Assembly: GCA_050261515.1 (NCBI GenBank)
Contig: JBLNDJ010000057.1
Coordinates: 1-64,000 of the forward strand
Source: JBLNDJ01 sp050261515
GTDB lineage: Bacteria; Acidobacteriota; Terriglobia; Bryobacterales; Bryobacteraceae
Direction: 5' to 3'
DNA: 64,000 nt
The stretch's first letter is position 1. Each line of letters starts with the position of its first letter. Of this stretch, positions 1 to 7,713 are shown in pieces. A program made the position numbers and the translations under genes. Below the pieces are notes generated by a model. That model had not been told where the DNA came from, did no database searches, and was given only the letters and a program-made list of their open reading frames with translations.

Positions 1-99
1 CCGCGATCGATCGATCGCGGAAACCTTGCGGCCCGGCGCTCTCCCTGCCGAGCTTCACGAGTTGCTTCAATAGGGCCGCGATCGATCGATCGCGGAAAC
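1..99 (-). CRISPR. Leader-proximal end of a CRISPR array (one full repeat, one partial)
   Basis: Bases 1-24 and 76-99 are identical copies of a 24-base block. It contains a perfect 20-base palindrome (CCGCGATCGA and its complement) followed by AAAC. Read on the minus strand, the complete repeat at 99-64 starts GTTTCCGCG and ends CTATTGAAGC, about 36 bases. That end resembles the common ATTGAAA(C/G) repeat end. The spacer at 25-63 is about 39 bases. Only the last 24 bases of the next repeat are in the window, so exact repeat length is uncertain. The array lies directly downstream of cas4-cas1, in the same direction as the cas genes. The hairpin should be the target of the Cas6-like part of Csb2. 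Confidence 0.85.
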
Positions 100-288
100 A
101 GCCACCCTCCCATCCTATTCAGTTTTCAAACACCTGTCGAGCCAACCGCGAGAGCCTTGCCCGCGCCCGCCCGCAAACCACTCCGCCCAGCCACACCCCG
201 CAGTCCAACCACGTGCATCCACACCACTTATCCCCGCGCGAGCGCCTCCCGCCATTCCGCCGCCGCCCCACCGCTCGCGCCGCATCGC
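100..288 (-). promoter_or_regulatory. Probable CRISPR leader
   Basis: This 189-base gap between the cas4-cas1 stop and the first repeat has no convincing gene. On the minus strand it is G-rich and then becomes AT-richer just before the repeat (TTTGAAAACTGAATAG at about 117-132). An AT-rich stretch next to the first repeat is typical of leaders, and the position after cas1 fits. No promoter or IHF site was identified, so this is assigned from context only. Confidence 0.5.
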
Positions 289-2058
289 TCACCTCGTCAC
301 AAACGCCGGATACGTCGCAATCTCCCCATCCAGCACCCGCGCCAGCACGCGCGCCTGCACCTCCATCAGCCGCCGGTAACTCACCCGGTAGTCGAACAGC
401 GGATGCGTCACCATCGTATCCATCCGCAACTCATACGCCCGGTAAAATCCCTTGCGCCCCTCCGGCCTCAGCGCCACCGCCGGACCCACCCGGATGAAAT
501 CCTTCGCCGTCACCATCCGCGTGTTGATCGCCGTCAGCACCGCCGAATCCGCCACCAGCGGACGGAATGGCTCCATCAAATCCAGCGCCAGCGCCGGCCG
601 CCCGAACCTCGGCTGATGATAAAACCCGATGAACGGATCGAACCCCACCGCATACGCCGCCACCGTGAGATCTTTCGCCAGCATGCTGTACCCGAGCGAC
701 AACAGCGCATTCACCGCGTCCCGCGGAGGCCTGCGGTTCCGCCCCGCAAAGTCAAAATCGAACTCGCCCGCATCGCCGCCCTCCGCAATTTTGACCATCC
801 CGGCGAACTCTTCGAAGTACAGTCGCGCCGCGTAGCCCTCGATCCCCAGCAACTCCTCCTGGTTCGACGCCCGCTCCGCCTTCTCCGCCAGCTCCTTCAA
901 CTCCCGCAGCACCATCCCGTTGGGTTCAACATGGTTCCTCTGCAGCATCGTCCGCTGGTTCCGGATCTTGCCGCCTACGAGGCTTCGCGACAGTCCCAGC
1001 GCAAACCACTCCACCTCGGCCAGCCGGAACTGCGCCCGCCGCAGAAAAACATTCTTCTGATTCAGCCCGTTCGTGATGCCATAAAACCACCCGCCCTGCG
1101 AAAAGTAACAGACTGGCACCCCTGCCTCGCACAGCGCCTGCACCGCCTGCGTCGAGATCTGTATGTTCCCCATCACGTTGAACTGGCAGATCTCGCCCAT
1201 GCGGATCTCCTGCACCAGCGAATCGCGCTCGCGAACCTGTAGCACCTCGCCCGACTTCCCCACGCGCAGCCCCTGCGTGTTCAGATACACGGGACGCAGA
1301 TCGTTGCGCGGTGCGATCAGCCGCCGCACCTCCGTCGCCGGACCCTTGCGAGGCGCCGCGCCGTTCCCTCCGAACAGTGACATCTGCTGCGGCCCGCGCT
1401 CGCGCCCCTCCACAAGCAAATTGGTCTCATCGGGAAGACAGATTCCCGCCAGCGAGCACCCAACGCACTTCGGCGAATCCGCCAGCGGGCGCGGAATCAC
1501 GCCAGTCGCAGCCAGTTCCCAGGCGCGTGCGATCTCGCGAGCCGCCTCCGCCATCACCGGTTCATCGAATGGTACGCGCACGCGCTGGCGCGTCGCCACG
1601 TAGAAGACCACGCCCTCCTCGCACCGGTATCCGCTCGACCGAAGCACCAGCCCCTGCACAGCGAGCTGTATGCGATCGGCGGGCCACAACTCGATTCCGT
1701 CATCCCGCTCGCGAGGCTTGCCGTGCTTGTAATCGACCGGCGTCACCGCGCCGTCCTCGACCTCCACCAGGTCCATGCGCGCGATCACGCGGTATTCATC
1801 GCTCGCCAGCGTCACCGATCGCGAGTGAATTCGCTCCTCGCCGATCTCCTTCGCGCGCGGCAGTTCGCCGGATTTCTCGTCCACGCGCCGGTGCTGGAAC
1901 CGGCCCTCGATCGTATCGGCGCTGTCCTGAAAAACACCTTCTACCCACTCGTAGAAGAACAGCCGCGGGCAATAGACGAACTCATTGACCATGCGGGCCG
2001 GCAGATAGTCCGGCAGCCGCCGTCCGGCCGGATCGGCCAGGGCGGGAAGGGCGCTCAT
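289..2058 (-). CDS. cas4-cas1: CRISPR-associated Cas4-Cas1 fusion protein
   Basis: Fusion of the Cas4 nuclease (about residues 15-235) to the Cas1 integrase (about residues 250-589), which trims prespacers and inserts them into the array with Cas2. The Cas4 part has the YCPRL cysteine near residue 30, a PVDYKHGK nuclease motif and a C-terminal CVGCSLAGIC cluster for an Fe-S centre. The Cas1 part shows LGIEGYAARLYF with the metal-binding Glu, GFYHQPRFGRPAL with the His, and DLMEPFRP. This fusion is characteristic of type I-G (I-U) loci. The start is the ATG at 2058, ten bases after the cas2 stop. An open frame continues upstream to 2115, but that part overlaps cas2 and has no family similarity. 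Confidence 0.93.
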   Translation of the reverse strand: MSALPALADPAGRRLPDYLPARMVNEFVYCPRLFFYEWVEGVFQDSADTIEGRFQHRRVDEKSGELPRAKEIGEERIHSRSVTLASDEYRVIARMDLVEVEDGAVTPVDYKHGKPRERDDGIELWPADRIQLAVQGLVLRSSGYRCEEGVVFYVATRQRVRVPFDEPVMAEAAREIARAWELAATGVIPRPLADSPKCVGCSLAGICLPDETNLLVEGRERGPQQMSLFGGNGAAPRKGPATEVRRLIAPRNDLRPVYLNTQGLRVGKSGEVLQVRERDSLVQEIRMGEICQFNVMGNIQISTQAVQALCEAGVPVCYFSQGGWFYGITNGLNQKNVFLRRAQFRLAEVEWFALGLSRSLVGGKIRNQRTMLQRNHVEPNGMVLRELKELAEKAERASNQEELLGIEGYAARLYFEEFAGMVKIAEGGDAGEFDFDFAGRNRRPPRDAVNALLSLGYSMLAKDLTVAAYAVGFDPFIGFYHQPRFGRPALALDLMEPFRPLVADSAVLTAINTRMVTAKDFIRVGPAVALRPEGRKGFYRAYELRMDTMVTHPLFDYRVSYRRLMEVQARVLARVLDGEIATYPAFVTR

Positions 2059-2068
2059 CGGAACCTCG

Positions 2069-2362
2069 CTAGACGATGATGCACGGCGAATCCAGCGCCG
2101 TGTACGGTTTGCCAAGCGCGGTGATCACCCGGTCGCCGCGCCCCTCCGCCGGCCCCAGGTTCACGAACAGCACTTGGTCTTCTTTCTGGTTGATGATCCC
2201 CGCCAGTTCCGCGCGGCACCGCACGACATCGGCCGCCGTCCACTGGCATTCGAACACCGAGTACTGCAAATGGTCCCCGTAGTTCCGCATCGTCTGGAAC
2301 ACCCGCCGCAACCGTTTCTCATCGGCGATGTCGTAACAGACCAGGTAGGAGTTGCGCATCAT
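2069..2362 (-). CDS. cas2: CRISPR-associated endonuclease Cas2
   Basis: A 97-residue Cas2, the usual family length, starting with RNSYLVCYDIADEKRLRRVF. The ferredoxin-like first strand and its Asp (CYDI) are intact. It forms the central dimer of the Cas1-Cas2 integration complex. The start is a double ATG (2362/2359) only four bases after the antitoxin stop, and cas4-cas1 follows after ten bases, so it is probably co-transcribed with both. Its first 57 or so codons are duplicated at 3035-3205, upstream of the toxin-antitoxin unit, at about 91% nucleotide identity. Confidence 0.95.
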   Translation of the reverse strand: MMRNSYLVCYDIADEKRLRRVFQTMRNYGDHLQYSVFECQWTAADVVRCRAELAGIINQKEDQVLFVNLGPAEGRGDRVITALGKPYTALDSPCIIV

Positions 2363-2367
2363 GCCTC
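2192..2367. repeat. Direct repeat copy A (5' part of intact cas2)
   Basis: This is the 5' portion of the complete cas2 gene and the partner of 3035-3210. Recombination between the two copies would delete the toxin-antitoxin unit and restore a csb2-cas2-cas4-cas1 order. The roughly 9% divergence argues against a very recent duplication or points to an origin in a related locus. Confidence 0.85.
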
Positions 2368-2699
2368 TAAGCAGCTCGACGTATCTCCACGCGCTTGATC
2401 AGCTTGGCAATTTCGCTGGGAGTCGCTCCGATGGCCAACAGGGTCCGCATCATCAAATCGACGGACACCGACCGGTCGGCTGCTTCCATCTTGGCCACCC
2501 GTGACTGGCTGGAGCCGAGCTGCTCCGCCAGCGCGGCTTGAGTCATTCCGCGTCGTTCCCGCAGTTGCCGGACCCCAGCGGCAAGTGCGAGCTTCAGCTC
2601 AACGAACTGTGCTTCCTGGGGGGTGAGCTTGAGGAAATCGGCCGTTTCTCCAACAGCCCACCCCTGCTTTTGCAGTCGCGCCTTTTTCAAGGTGTTCAT
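2367..2699 (-). CDS. XRE/HigA-family antitoxin, intact
   Basis: A 110-residue protein with a helix-turn-helix at about residues 46-98 (LRERRGMTQAALAEQLGSSQ and then SRVAKMEA). This is typical of HigA-type antitoxins paired with Gp49-like RelE toxins. Its ATG overlaps the toxin stop (AATGA), the usual translational coupling of such pairs, and its TAG is four bases before cas2. The family binds its toxin and represses its own promoter through a palindrome, and one lies just upstream at 3013-3030. Since the toxin gene is broken, this may now work mainly as a DNA-binding regulator. That last point is inference. Confidence 0.88.
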   Translation of the reverse strand: MNTLKKARLQKQGWAVGETADFLKLTPQEAQFVELKLALAAGVRQLRERRGMTQAALAEQLGSSQSRVAKMEAADRSVSVDLMMRTLLAIGATPSEIAKLIKRVEIRRAA

Positions 2700-3005
2700 T
2701 TTCGCTTCCTCCCTCCGCCTGACGCTGCTCTGAGGTAAGCTGCCAGGCGTCTTTTACAATTTGTCAACACCTCGTCTGGCATCGCAGCAGTCTTCTTGCT
2801 GAATACATCGAGGATCACCACGGCATCGTTCGTGGCATTGCGAGCCAATCGACGGCATTGGCCGCGAGTGCGGAAGACCAAGACTCTCGCCTTTCTGCAA
2901 TCTGCGCAGCAGGAATCCCGCTTCGACCCGGGTTTCGGCACTGAAAGGCGGCGTCTTTACCTCGCCTCTCAGCCAAACCAGCGGTTTGTCCACCATCCGA
3001 GCCAT
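2696..3005 (-). pseudogene. RelE/HigB-type (phage Gp49-like) toxin with internal deletion
   Basis: The start (ATG at 3005) encodes a normal N-terminal half: DKPLVWLRGEVKTPPFSA, then EAGFLLRRLQKGESLGLPHS and GSQCHE. The normal C-terminal part, DAVVILDVFSKKT onward, lies in another frame and runs to the stop overlapping the antitoxin start. Family members have about 18 residues between these blocks, including the catalytic WRIxYR region. Here a single base separates the two homologous segments at about 2837, so roughly 53 bases appear deleted, removing the core and shifting the frame. A frameshift or ribosomal slip alone would not restore the missing residues. The toxin is probably inactive. 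Confidence 0.8.
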
Positions 3006-3012
3006 GGTCTCT

Positions 3013-3030
3013 TATGTCAGATATGACATA
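3013..3030. promoter_or_regulatory. Palindromic operator of the toxin-antitoxin module
   Basis: Perfect inverted repeat TATGTCA-GATA-TGACATA, seven-base arms with a four-base centre, ending eight bases before the toxin ATG at 3005. Toxin-antitoxin operons of the HigBA/RelE type are autoregulated through palindromes in this position. It lies between the cas2 remnant and the toxin, and with no visible terminator it could control toxin, antitoxin, cas2 and cas4-cas1 together. Binding by this antitoxin is inferred. Confidence 0.65.
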
Positions 3031-3205
3031 GATCGATGATCCCCGCCAGCTCCGCGCGGCACCGGATGACGTCGGCCGCCGTCCGCTGGCATTCGAACAC
3101 CGAGTACTGCAAATGGTCCCCGTAGTTCCGCACCGCGTGAAACACGCGCCGCAGCCGCTTCTCATCCGCGATGTCGTAACAGACCAGGTAGGAGTTGCGC
3201 GTCAC
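3017..3205 (-). pseudogene. Truncated duplicate of cas2 (5' part only)
   Basis: Starts at GTG 3205, overlapping the csb2 stop as GTGA. It encodes about 57 residues of Cas2 (TRNSYLVCYDIADEKRL to RCRAELAGII) before homology ends at 3035. The frame then runs into the operator palindrome and stops at 3017. Cas2 residues beyond about 58 are missing. The GTGA coupling to csb2 suggests that this is the original cas2 start of the operon, and that the complete cas2 downstream arrived or was displaced together with the toxin-antitoxin genes. Confidence 0.85.
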
Positions 3206-3210
3206 GCCTC
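3035..3210. repeat. Direct repeat copy B flanking the toxin-antitoxin module
   Basis: Bases 3035-3210 match 2192-2367 with about 15 mismatches over 176 bases by manual alignment (about 91%). The two copies are in the same orientation and enclose the antitoxin, toxin and operator. Homology starts five bases from the operator palindrome and ends five bases beyond the cas2 start codon. Confidence 0.85.
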
Positions 3211-4590
3211 GCCATCGAACTGGCCTAGGCCGAAATGGCACCCGTAGCCCAGGCTGAAAGGTGCCCGCACCGGTTCCGCGAACTCAACGCGAAAGGCGTA
3301 GCCGGGCCGTGGCGGGTCGTCCTTCCGGTTCCGCCGGAATTGAATCGGCTGGAACGGAGCCGCGAGCTTCGCAAACGTCACTCCGAACGGTTGTGGCAAT
3401 CCGTGGTTCCGGCATTCCCTCCGGACTTCCTCGATCAGGAAATCCGCAAGCTCGCCGCGTCCTTTGCGCCAGTGCCGGACACTCACGAACGGCGTCGTGC
3501 TCACCACCGTTTTGACCTCGCGCCGGAAAGCGTCGCTCTCACTGCTCCCAGCCCACGTCGTCATCACGCGGCACGGGTAGTCTCCCAATCGGGGAAGTAC
3601 ACGGAAACCCAAAATCGCCTGCAATTCCCGTTCGTCGAATTCCCCTCCGCGAGCGAACAGCAGTACCCTCCGAATGCGGCCGCTCGGGTCGGCCTGGGGA
3701 AGAATGAACAGGTGCTTGTGCCCCTGGAGCGGCCTGCCCATGGCGTCCTTGCCATGAAACAGCGGCGAGATGCCGGTCCCGATCCTTTTCATCAGGGCTG
3801 CGCGAACGCGTTCCGCGACCCGTACCGTTTCGGTCGCAAGCGGCAAAACCTTCCCCGACAAAGACAGTGCCACTGCTGAGATCTTCATTCCGTTACGGCG
3901 TGGTTTTGGACTGAGCCACGTCTCAACGGCGCCGCTCTCGCGGACATAAGGCACGTTGCGCATCGCCGGAGGCTCGCTCCGCCGCTCCTTTAGCATCTCG
4001 CTCGTCGAATATGTCAGGGCGTCGAACCACTGCCGCTTGCCCTGATACTGTTCGGGCGCGACCGGGCACGAGATGTAGACCAACTCGCCGCTGATCCCTG
4101 TCGCGTGGGCCGGCTCGCAGGATGTCAGCCCCTCCGGCAATCGGTCCGACACTGCCGCCTCTACCCATGATTCCGAGCGGCCGAGGTAATTCAGCGCGCC
4201 GAGCAGTTCATCAAGCGTCCTGCGCTGCTCTGGCGTGAGATTCACTTTCCACTCCAAGTAGCAAGCGGCCGTTGGAGCCAGCGCTACGAACGCATCGAAG
4301 ATCAGGCTCTTGTCCGTAGGGTCTTCCGTGTTGCTGCTGAGGTACGATCGCGTGTGCGCCGCGACCACCTTGGGCATTCGGAACACCGGCAGTTCCGAGG
4401 CCAAAGCCATCATCAGCTCGCGCACACTCTCTTCCGGTACATGCGGGCACTTGCGCTGCCACGCATCGTACATCGCGCGCAGCAGCCGGTACGGCGAGGG
4501 CGGCCATTCCGGCACACCCTCGTTCACGTGCCGTCCCCAGGGCGTGCCGTGATACCGGCGTGCTGGGAAGTGCAGCTCAACGGTGGTCAT
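3202..4590 (-). CDS. csb2: Type I-G Cascade protein Csb2 (Cas5-Cas6 type, GSU0054 family)
   Basis: A 462-residue protein of the Csb2 family, a Cas5/Cas6-like RAMP fusion that is thought to process the crRNA and cap its 5' end in type I-G. The N-terminus (MTTVELHFPARRYHGTPWGR, then PEWPPSPYRLLRA) is typical of the family. The C-terminus carries the glycine-rich Cas6 loop GYGCHFGLGQF. A histidine in GHKHLFILP is a candidate for the RNase site. Its ATG overlaps the csb1 stop by four bases, and its own stop overlaps the GTG of the truncated cas2. Confidence 0.9.
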   Translation of the reverse strand: MTTVELHFPARRYHGTPWGRHVNEGVPEWPPSPYRLLRAMYDAWQRKCPHVPEESVRELMMALASELPVFRMPKVVAAHTRSYLSSNTEDPTDKSLIFDAFVALAPTAACYLEWKVNLTPEQRRTLDELLGALNYLGRSESWVEAAVSDRLPEGLTSCEPAHATGISGELVYISCPVAPEQYQGKRQWFDALTYSTSEMLKERRSEPPAMRNVPYVRESGAVETWLSPKPRRNGMKISAVALSLSGKVLPLATETVRVAERVRAALMKRIGTGISPLFHGKDAMGRPLQGHKHLFILPQADPSGRIRRVLLFARGGEFDERELQAILGFRVLPRLGDYPCRVMTTWAGSSESDAFRREVKTVVSTTPFVSVRHWRKGRGELADFLIEEVRRECRNHGLPQPFGVTFAKLAAPFQPIQFRRNRKDDPPRPGYAFRVEFAEPVRAPFSLGYGCHFGLGQFDGEA

Positions 4591-5630
4591 GCGGCCCCCG
4601 CGGCGTCGGCCTTGTCCTCGGCTTTCTTCTTGACGATCTTGATGGCCGTCTTAAGCTCGGTGACCGGCGGATCGGCAAAAAGCCCTTTACACTCGCCAAT
4701 GAGCCGCTTCACCTCGCCCAGCAGTTCCGCCTCCTCGGGCAGCACAAAGCCCTCGGGCGCTGTCGCTCTGACTGCTCCCTCGAGCAGCAGATCGCACGCC
4801 GTCCGCAGCCGCAGATGTGTGGTCAGGAACCGCCGGATCTTCAGCAACGCTACCGCTATGAGGAGCCGGCCGCCCGGCTCCGGCAGTCCGTACCCGCGGA
4901 TCAGCGCGAGATCCACGTTGAAGAAAGCCGTGATCGTGCGCGCGGTGAACTCGATCCGTGGGTAGGGAACATTGCTGTAGACGCCGGTCTTCTCATTCTT
5001 AACACCAGCCACTTGCAGCTCTCCGGTAGGGTCCACCGCGCTGTTCTTTACGCCACCCGAGGTGACCTGCTGAACATCCTCTGCCTCGATGAACCCTGAG
5101 ACCGCTCGCGGTACGCGCACTCGGCCGCCAGCAACGAGCGACAGAAATACTCCGTGGATCAAGGCATTCGGATCGTACTTAAACAGCGTGCGGTAGATCC
5201 TCCCCCAGTTGAGGGCGCCCTTTTCTGCGCATGCCATCTCCTGCACCAGTTGGTCTCCGAAGGTAGTCCGGAGGAAATACGGAGACGCCAGCCGATGCGC
5301 CTCAACCAGCGACGACGTGCGGATCGGCTCCATCTCCTTCGCCGTGAGAGTCGCCGCGACATAGGGCAAGCCTTTTAGATCCTTGTCCAGATCCGGCCCG
5401 TCGCCGTCGAGACACGTCTTTTCGAGCCTGTTGGCGACCGACTGTGCGCTCTCGACGAGCAGCATCTGCACGCCATTGTTGCCGTCCCCGCACGGCCGCG
5501 TGTAAACCGCCGGACCGAGATCGGCGAAACCGGTCGGTTGGAAACGATGGCCCTGCGCGGGGCGCAGAGTCGCTTCAAGCAGCAGCCTTGGCTGCGTTTC
5601 AAACGATTTGTAGTCCATATAGCTTTTCAC
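4587..5630 (-). CDS. csb1: Type I-G Cas7 protein Csb1 (GSU0053 family)
   Basis: A 347-residue Cas7-type backbone subunit that would polymerise along the crRNA in the type I-G effector. It is recognised by its opening (DYKSFETQPRLLLEATLRPA), the block QPTGFADLGPAVY with LLVESAQSVANRLE, and its place between csx17 and csb2. The lysine-rich tail (IVKKKAEDKADAAGAA) is common in this family. The first ATG at 5630 lies seven bases after the csx17 stop. A second ATG (5618, MDYKSFE) is also possible. Confidence 0.9.
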   Translation of the reverse strand: MKSYMDYKSFETQPRLLLEATLRPAQGHRFQPTGFADLGPAVYTRPCGDGNNGVQMLLVESAQSVANRLEKTCLDGDGPDLDKDLKGLPYVAATLTAKEMEPIRTSSLVEAHRLASPYFLRTTFGDQLVQEMACAEKGALNWGRIYRTLFKYDPNALIHGVFLSLVAGGRVRVPRAVSGFIEAEDVQQVTSGGVKNSAVDPTGELQVAGVKNEKTGVYSNVPYPRIEFTARTITAFFNVDLALIRGYGLPEPGGRLLIAVALLKIRRFLTTHLRLRTACDLLLEGAVRATAPEGFVLPEEAELLGEVKRLIGECKGLFADPPVTELKTAIKIVKKKAEDKADAAGAA

Positions 5631-5637
5631 TCCTTTC

Positions 5638-7713
5638 TTATCTCGATGTAGTAGCCCCTTCGGCTTGCGGCTCCAGAATGGCCCATCGCTCGCGCTCCAG
5701 GCCGGAAACGGAAACCGGAATCAGCAAAGACGCGCCCAGTCTTCTCGCGTTGATGCTGCCCGCAAAACTTGCTTTCACGGGCTGCAGCCCGGCGATCCGA
5801 AGCCGCCTCCCGACATTCTCGGCGGCTCCGTCGACGCGACCCGCCGCCAGAAGTGACAACACTGCGAGATCGGGCGTAATCTTCACGGAGCCGTTGTCTG
5901 TCTCGAGCGGGCAAGGCAGGAAGGCATGCTTCAGCAGAAGGTAGATGGGCCAGGGCTTATGCTCCTCTCCTTCGGGTTGCTTCGGGGCGCCTTTCACGGT
6001 GGCGAATGCAAACGCTAAGTCCTCAATCAGACGGTCGTCGGTGCGGTGCTCGATAAACCGAGTGACGTCGCTCAGTCGCGCCACGAAGCCGGATTGCAGA
6101 GGGCTCCGCTCTGATTCGCGCCCCGACAAGACCCTCCGCCGCAGCGTGTTCAGCATTCGCTCCGGAACATCGCGCCCGAGCCAGGAAAACTGCCCGTCGC
6201 CGCGCTTCAAATTAGAGAGAAACGTGCCGGCATCCGGGTGCCGCATCGACGCCAGCGCAGCGGCGATGCGCACTTCGGCCGCTTTCTCATCGCACTGAGC
6301 GCAGCGCGTTACCCATTCCGCGCTCAGGCTGCCGCTGAACCACACGGACCTGTCGCGGTCCAGCAGCCAGCGGTGCATCGCGCCGAACGCCGCCGCCACG
6401 TCGCACAGCAGGTGCGGCCCGCCGCTGAGCAGCACCTGGTACATCGCGTCTTCGACGGCCCGGCGCAGCGGCGGCCACGACTTCGGGGCCTCGCGTTGGC
6501 CGCCTTTGGCCACGCGGCCTGCCTCTTCAACCAGAGGCGCCATTTCGCGAATCAGATCGGACTCCTCACGCTGCGTCACCGCGAACGTGCCAGCGGGCAG
6601 CGCGATGTACGATTTGCCGCGCCGCTTCAAAATGCTGTAGCGCACGAAGCCGGAGATGGCCCGGTCCACGCCGAGCGCTGCCGCAGCCTGCGCGAACTCC
6701 AGGCCGTTCTTTGCGGGCCGCTCGCCAACCGCTGCGCGCCCCTCGCGCAGCAACGAGCGGATCTCCGCGTACCGCGCCGGCTTCGTCCATAGAGGCGTCC
6801 AGATCTCCGCCGCCCTCATTGCATCGCCGTCCTCGTTCGCCGCCGAGCCGTAACCCACTGCCGAGAGCCGGACCGTAAACGGGCTGCAAAGAATCGAACG
6901 GTAGGACACGCCTTGCTTGCGATATATTCCGCTCGCCCACGTAATCGCGCCTTCCACCGTCAGCACCGCGTTCCATGGGTTCGCAGCCGTATCCGACGAG
7001 ATGCCCTGGCCCTGGTTGAAGCCGCCTGAGCGTCCCGGATCGTATTGGCCTGTCGCGATGTTCTGCAGCCCGGCGGTCGCGGTCCCGAAGAGCGCGTTTT
7101 CAAGCAGGCTGCGAACCGGGGGCTTCTTCTTGGGCGAGATCAGCAGCCCGGCCAGGTTCTCCATGAAATTGTTTGTGTAGTCGAGATGCCCTTCGTTGCC
7201 ACCCGTGCCGAACATGGGTGCGAAGGCGCGATCGCCGTTCGAGTCGATCGCGATCGCCGCATCCAGCCACTCCACCGCGCGGTCCGGCAGCCGGTTCCGG
7301 CATAGGCGCAAAATCGTCGTTCGCCGCACATCCTCCTCAGCGGGCGTAGCGCCACTTTTCAAGCCGGTCTGCTTGAGTATGTCACGCGCGGTGTCGATTG
7401 CCGCACGGTACTCTTCGAATCGCGAATCCGTCGACGACGTGATAGCGTCGATGCCTACCTTGCTGTCTTTTTTCGGATAGAACCCGCTCGCACCGTTCCA
7501 TGGCGCTACAACCGGCGTCGGTCGATAAGTGTTCAAAAAAAACTCGACCAGATCGTCCCGGCTAAGCTCCGATTCGAGCACGAAGCACTCGCCCGTCCAG
7601 TAGCCGCGCGCATCCGCGTCCGCCTGCTCGGAGACCAGCCGCAGAACCCCGAGCGCTTTCAAGTAGGAAGCGAGCGGCTGACACGAGCAGCCCGTCAATT
7701 CGACGCGAATCAT
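5638..7713 (-). CDS. csx17: Type I-G large subunit Csx17 (Cas8-like)
   Basis: A 691-residue Csx17 homologue, the large subunit used in place of Cas8 in type I-G, presumably for PAM recognition and Cas3 recruitment. The N-terminal signature is ELTGCSCQPLASYLKALGVL. The middle has AMFGTGGNEGHLDYTNNF-type glycine and asparagine motifs (read here as PMFGTGGNEGHLDYTNNF). The ATG at 7713 overlaps the cas3 stop as ATGA. An in-frame ATG at 7755 lies within cas3 and is less likely. Four cysteines (two in TRCAQCDEK) could form part of a metal site, but this is not established. Confidence 0.88.
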   Translation of the reverse strand: MIRVELTGCSCQPLASYLKALGVLRLVSEQADADARGYWTGECFVLESELSRDDLVEFFLNTYRPTPVVAPWNGASGFYPKKDSKVGIDAITSSTDSRFEEYRAAIDTARDILKQTGLKSGATPAEEDVRRTTILRLCRNRLPDRAVEWLDAAIAIDSNGDRAFAPMFGTGGNEGHLDYTNNFMENLAGLLISPKKKPPVRSLLENALFGTATAGLQNIATGQYDPGRSGGFNQGQGISSDTAANPWNAVLTVEGAITWASGIYRKQGVSYRSILCSPFTVRLSAVGYGSAANEDGDAMRAAEIWTPLWTKPARYAEIRSLLREGRAAVGERPAKNGLEFAQAAAALGVDRAISGFVRYSILKRRGKSYIALPAGTFAVTQREESDLIREMAPLVEEAGRVAKGGQREAPKSWPPLRRAVEDAMYQVLLSGGPHLLCDVAAAFGAMHRWLLDRDRSVWFSGSLSAEWVTRCAQCDEKAAEVRIAAALASMRHPDAGTFLSNLKRGDGQFSWLGRDVPERMLNTLRRRVLSGRESERSPLQSGFVARLSDVTRFIEHRTDDRLIEDLAFAFATVKGAPKQPEGEEHKPWPIYLLLKHAFLPCPLETDNGSVKITPDLAVLSLLAAGRVDGAAENVGRRLRIAGLQPVKASFAGSINARRLGASLLIPVSVSGLERERWAILEPQAEGATTSR

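Noticed and set aside
1..99. CRISPR array read on the plus strand with the leader off the left edge
   Set aside because: On the minus strand the repeat ends in ATTGAAGC, an AT-richer leader-like stretch abuts it, and the cas genes point the same way. The plus orientation is less consistent, though not formally excluded.
2754..3005. Intact short toxin of 83 residues
   Set aside because: Its last 25 residues (RCRGDPRC and onward) are out of frame relative to the family. The true C-terminal block lies in another frame, so this is a truncated product.
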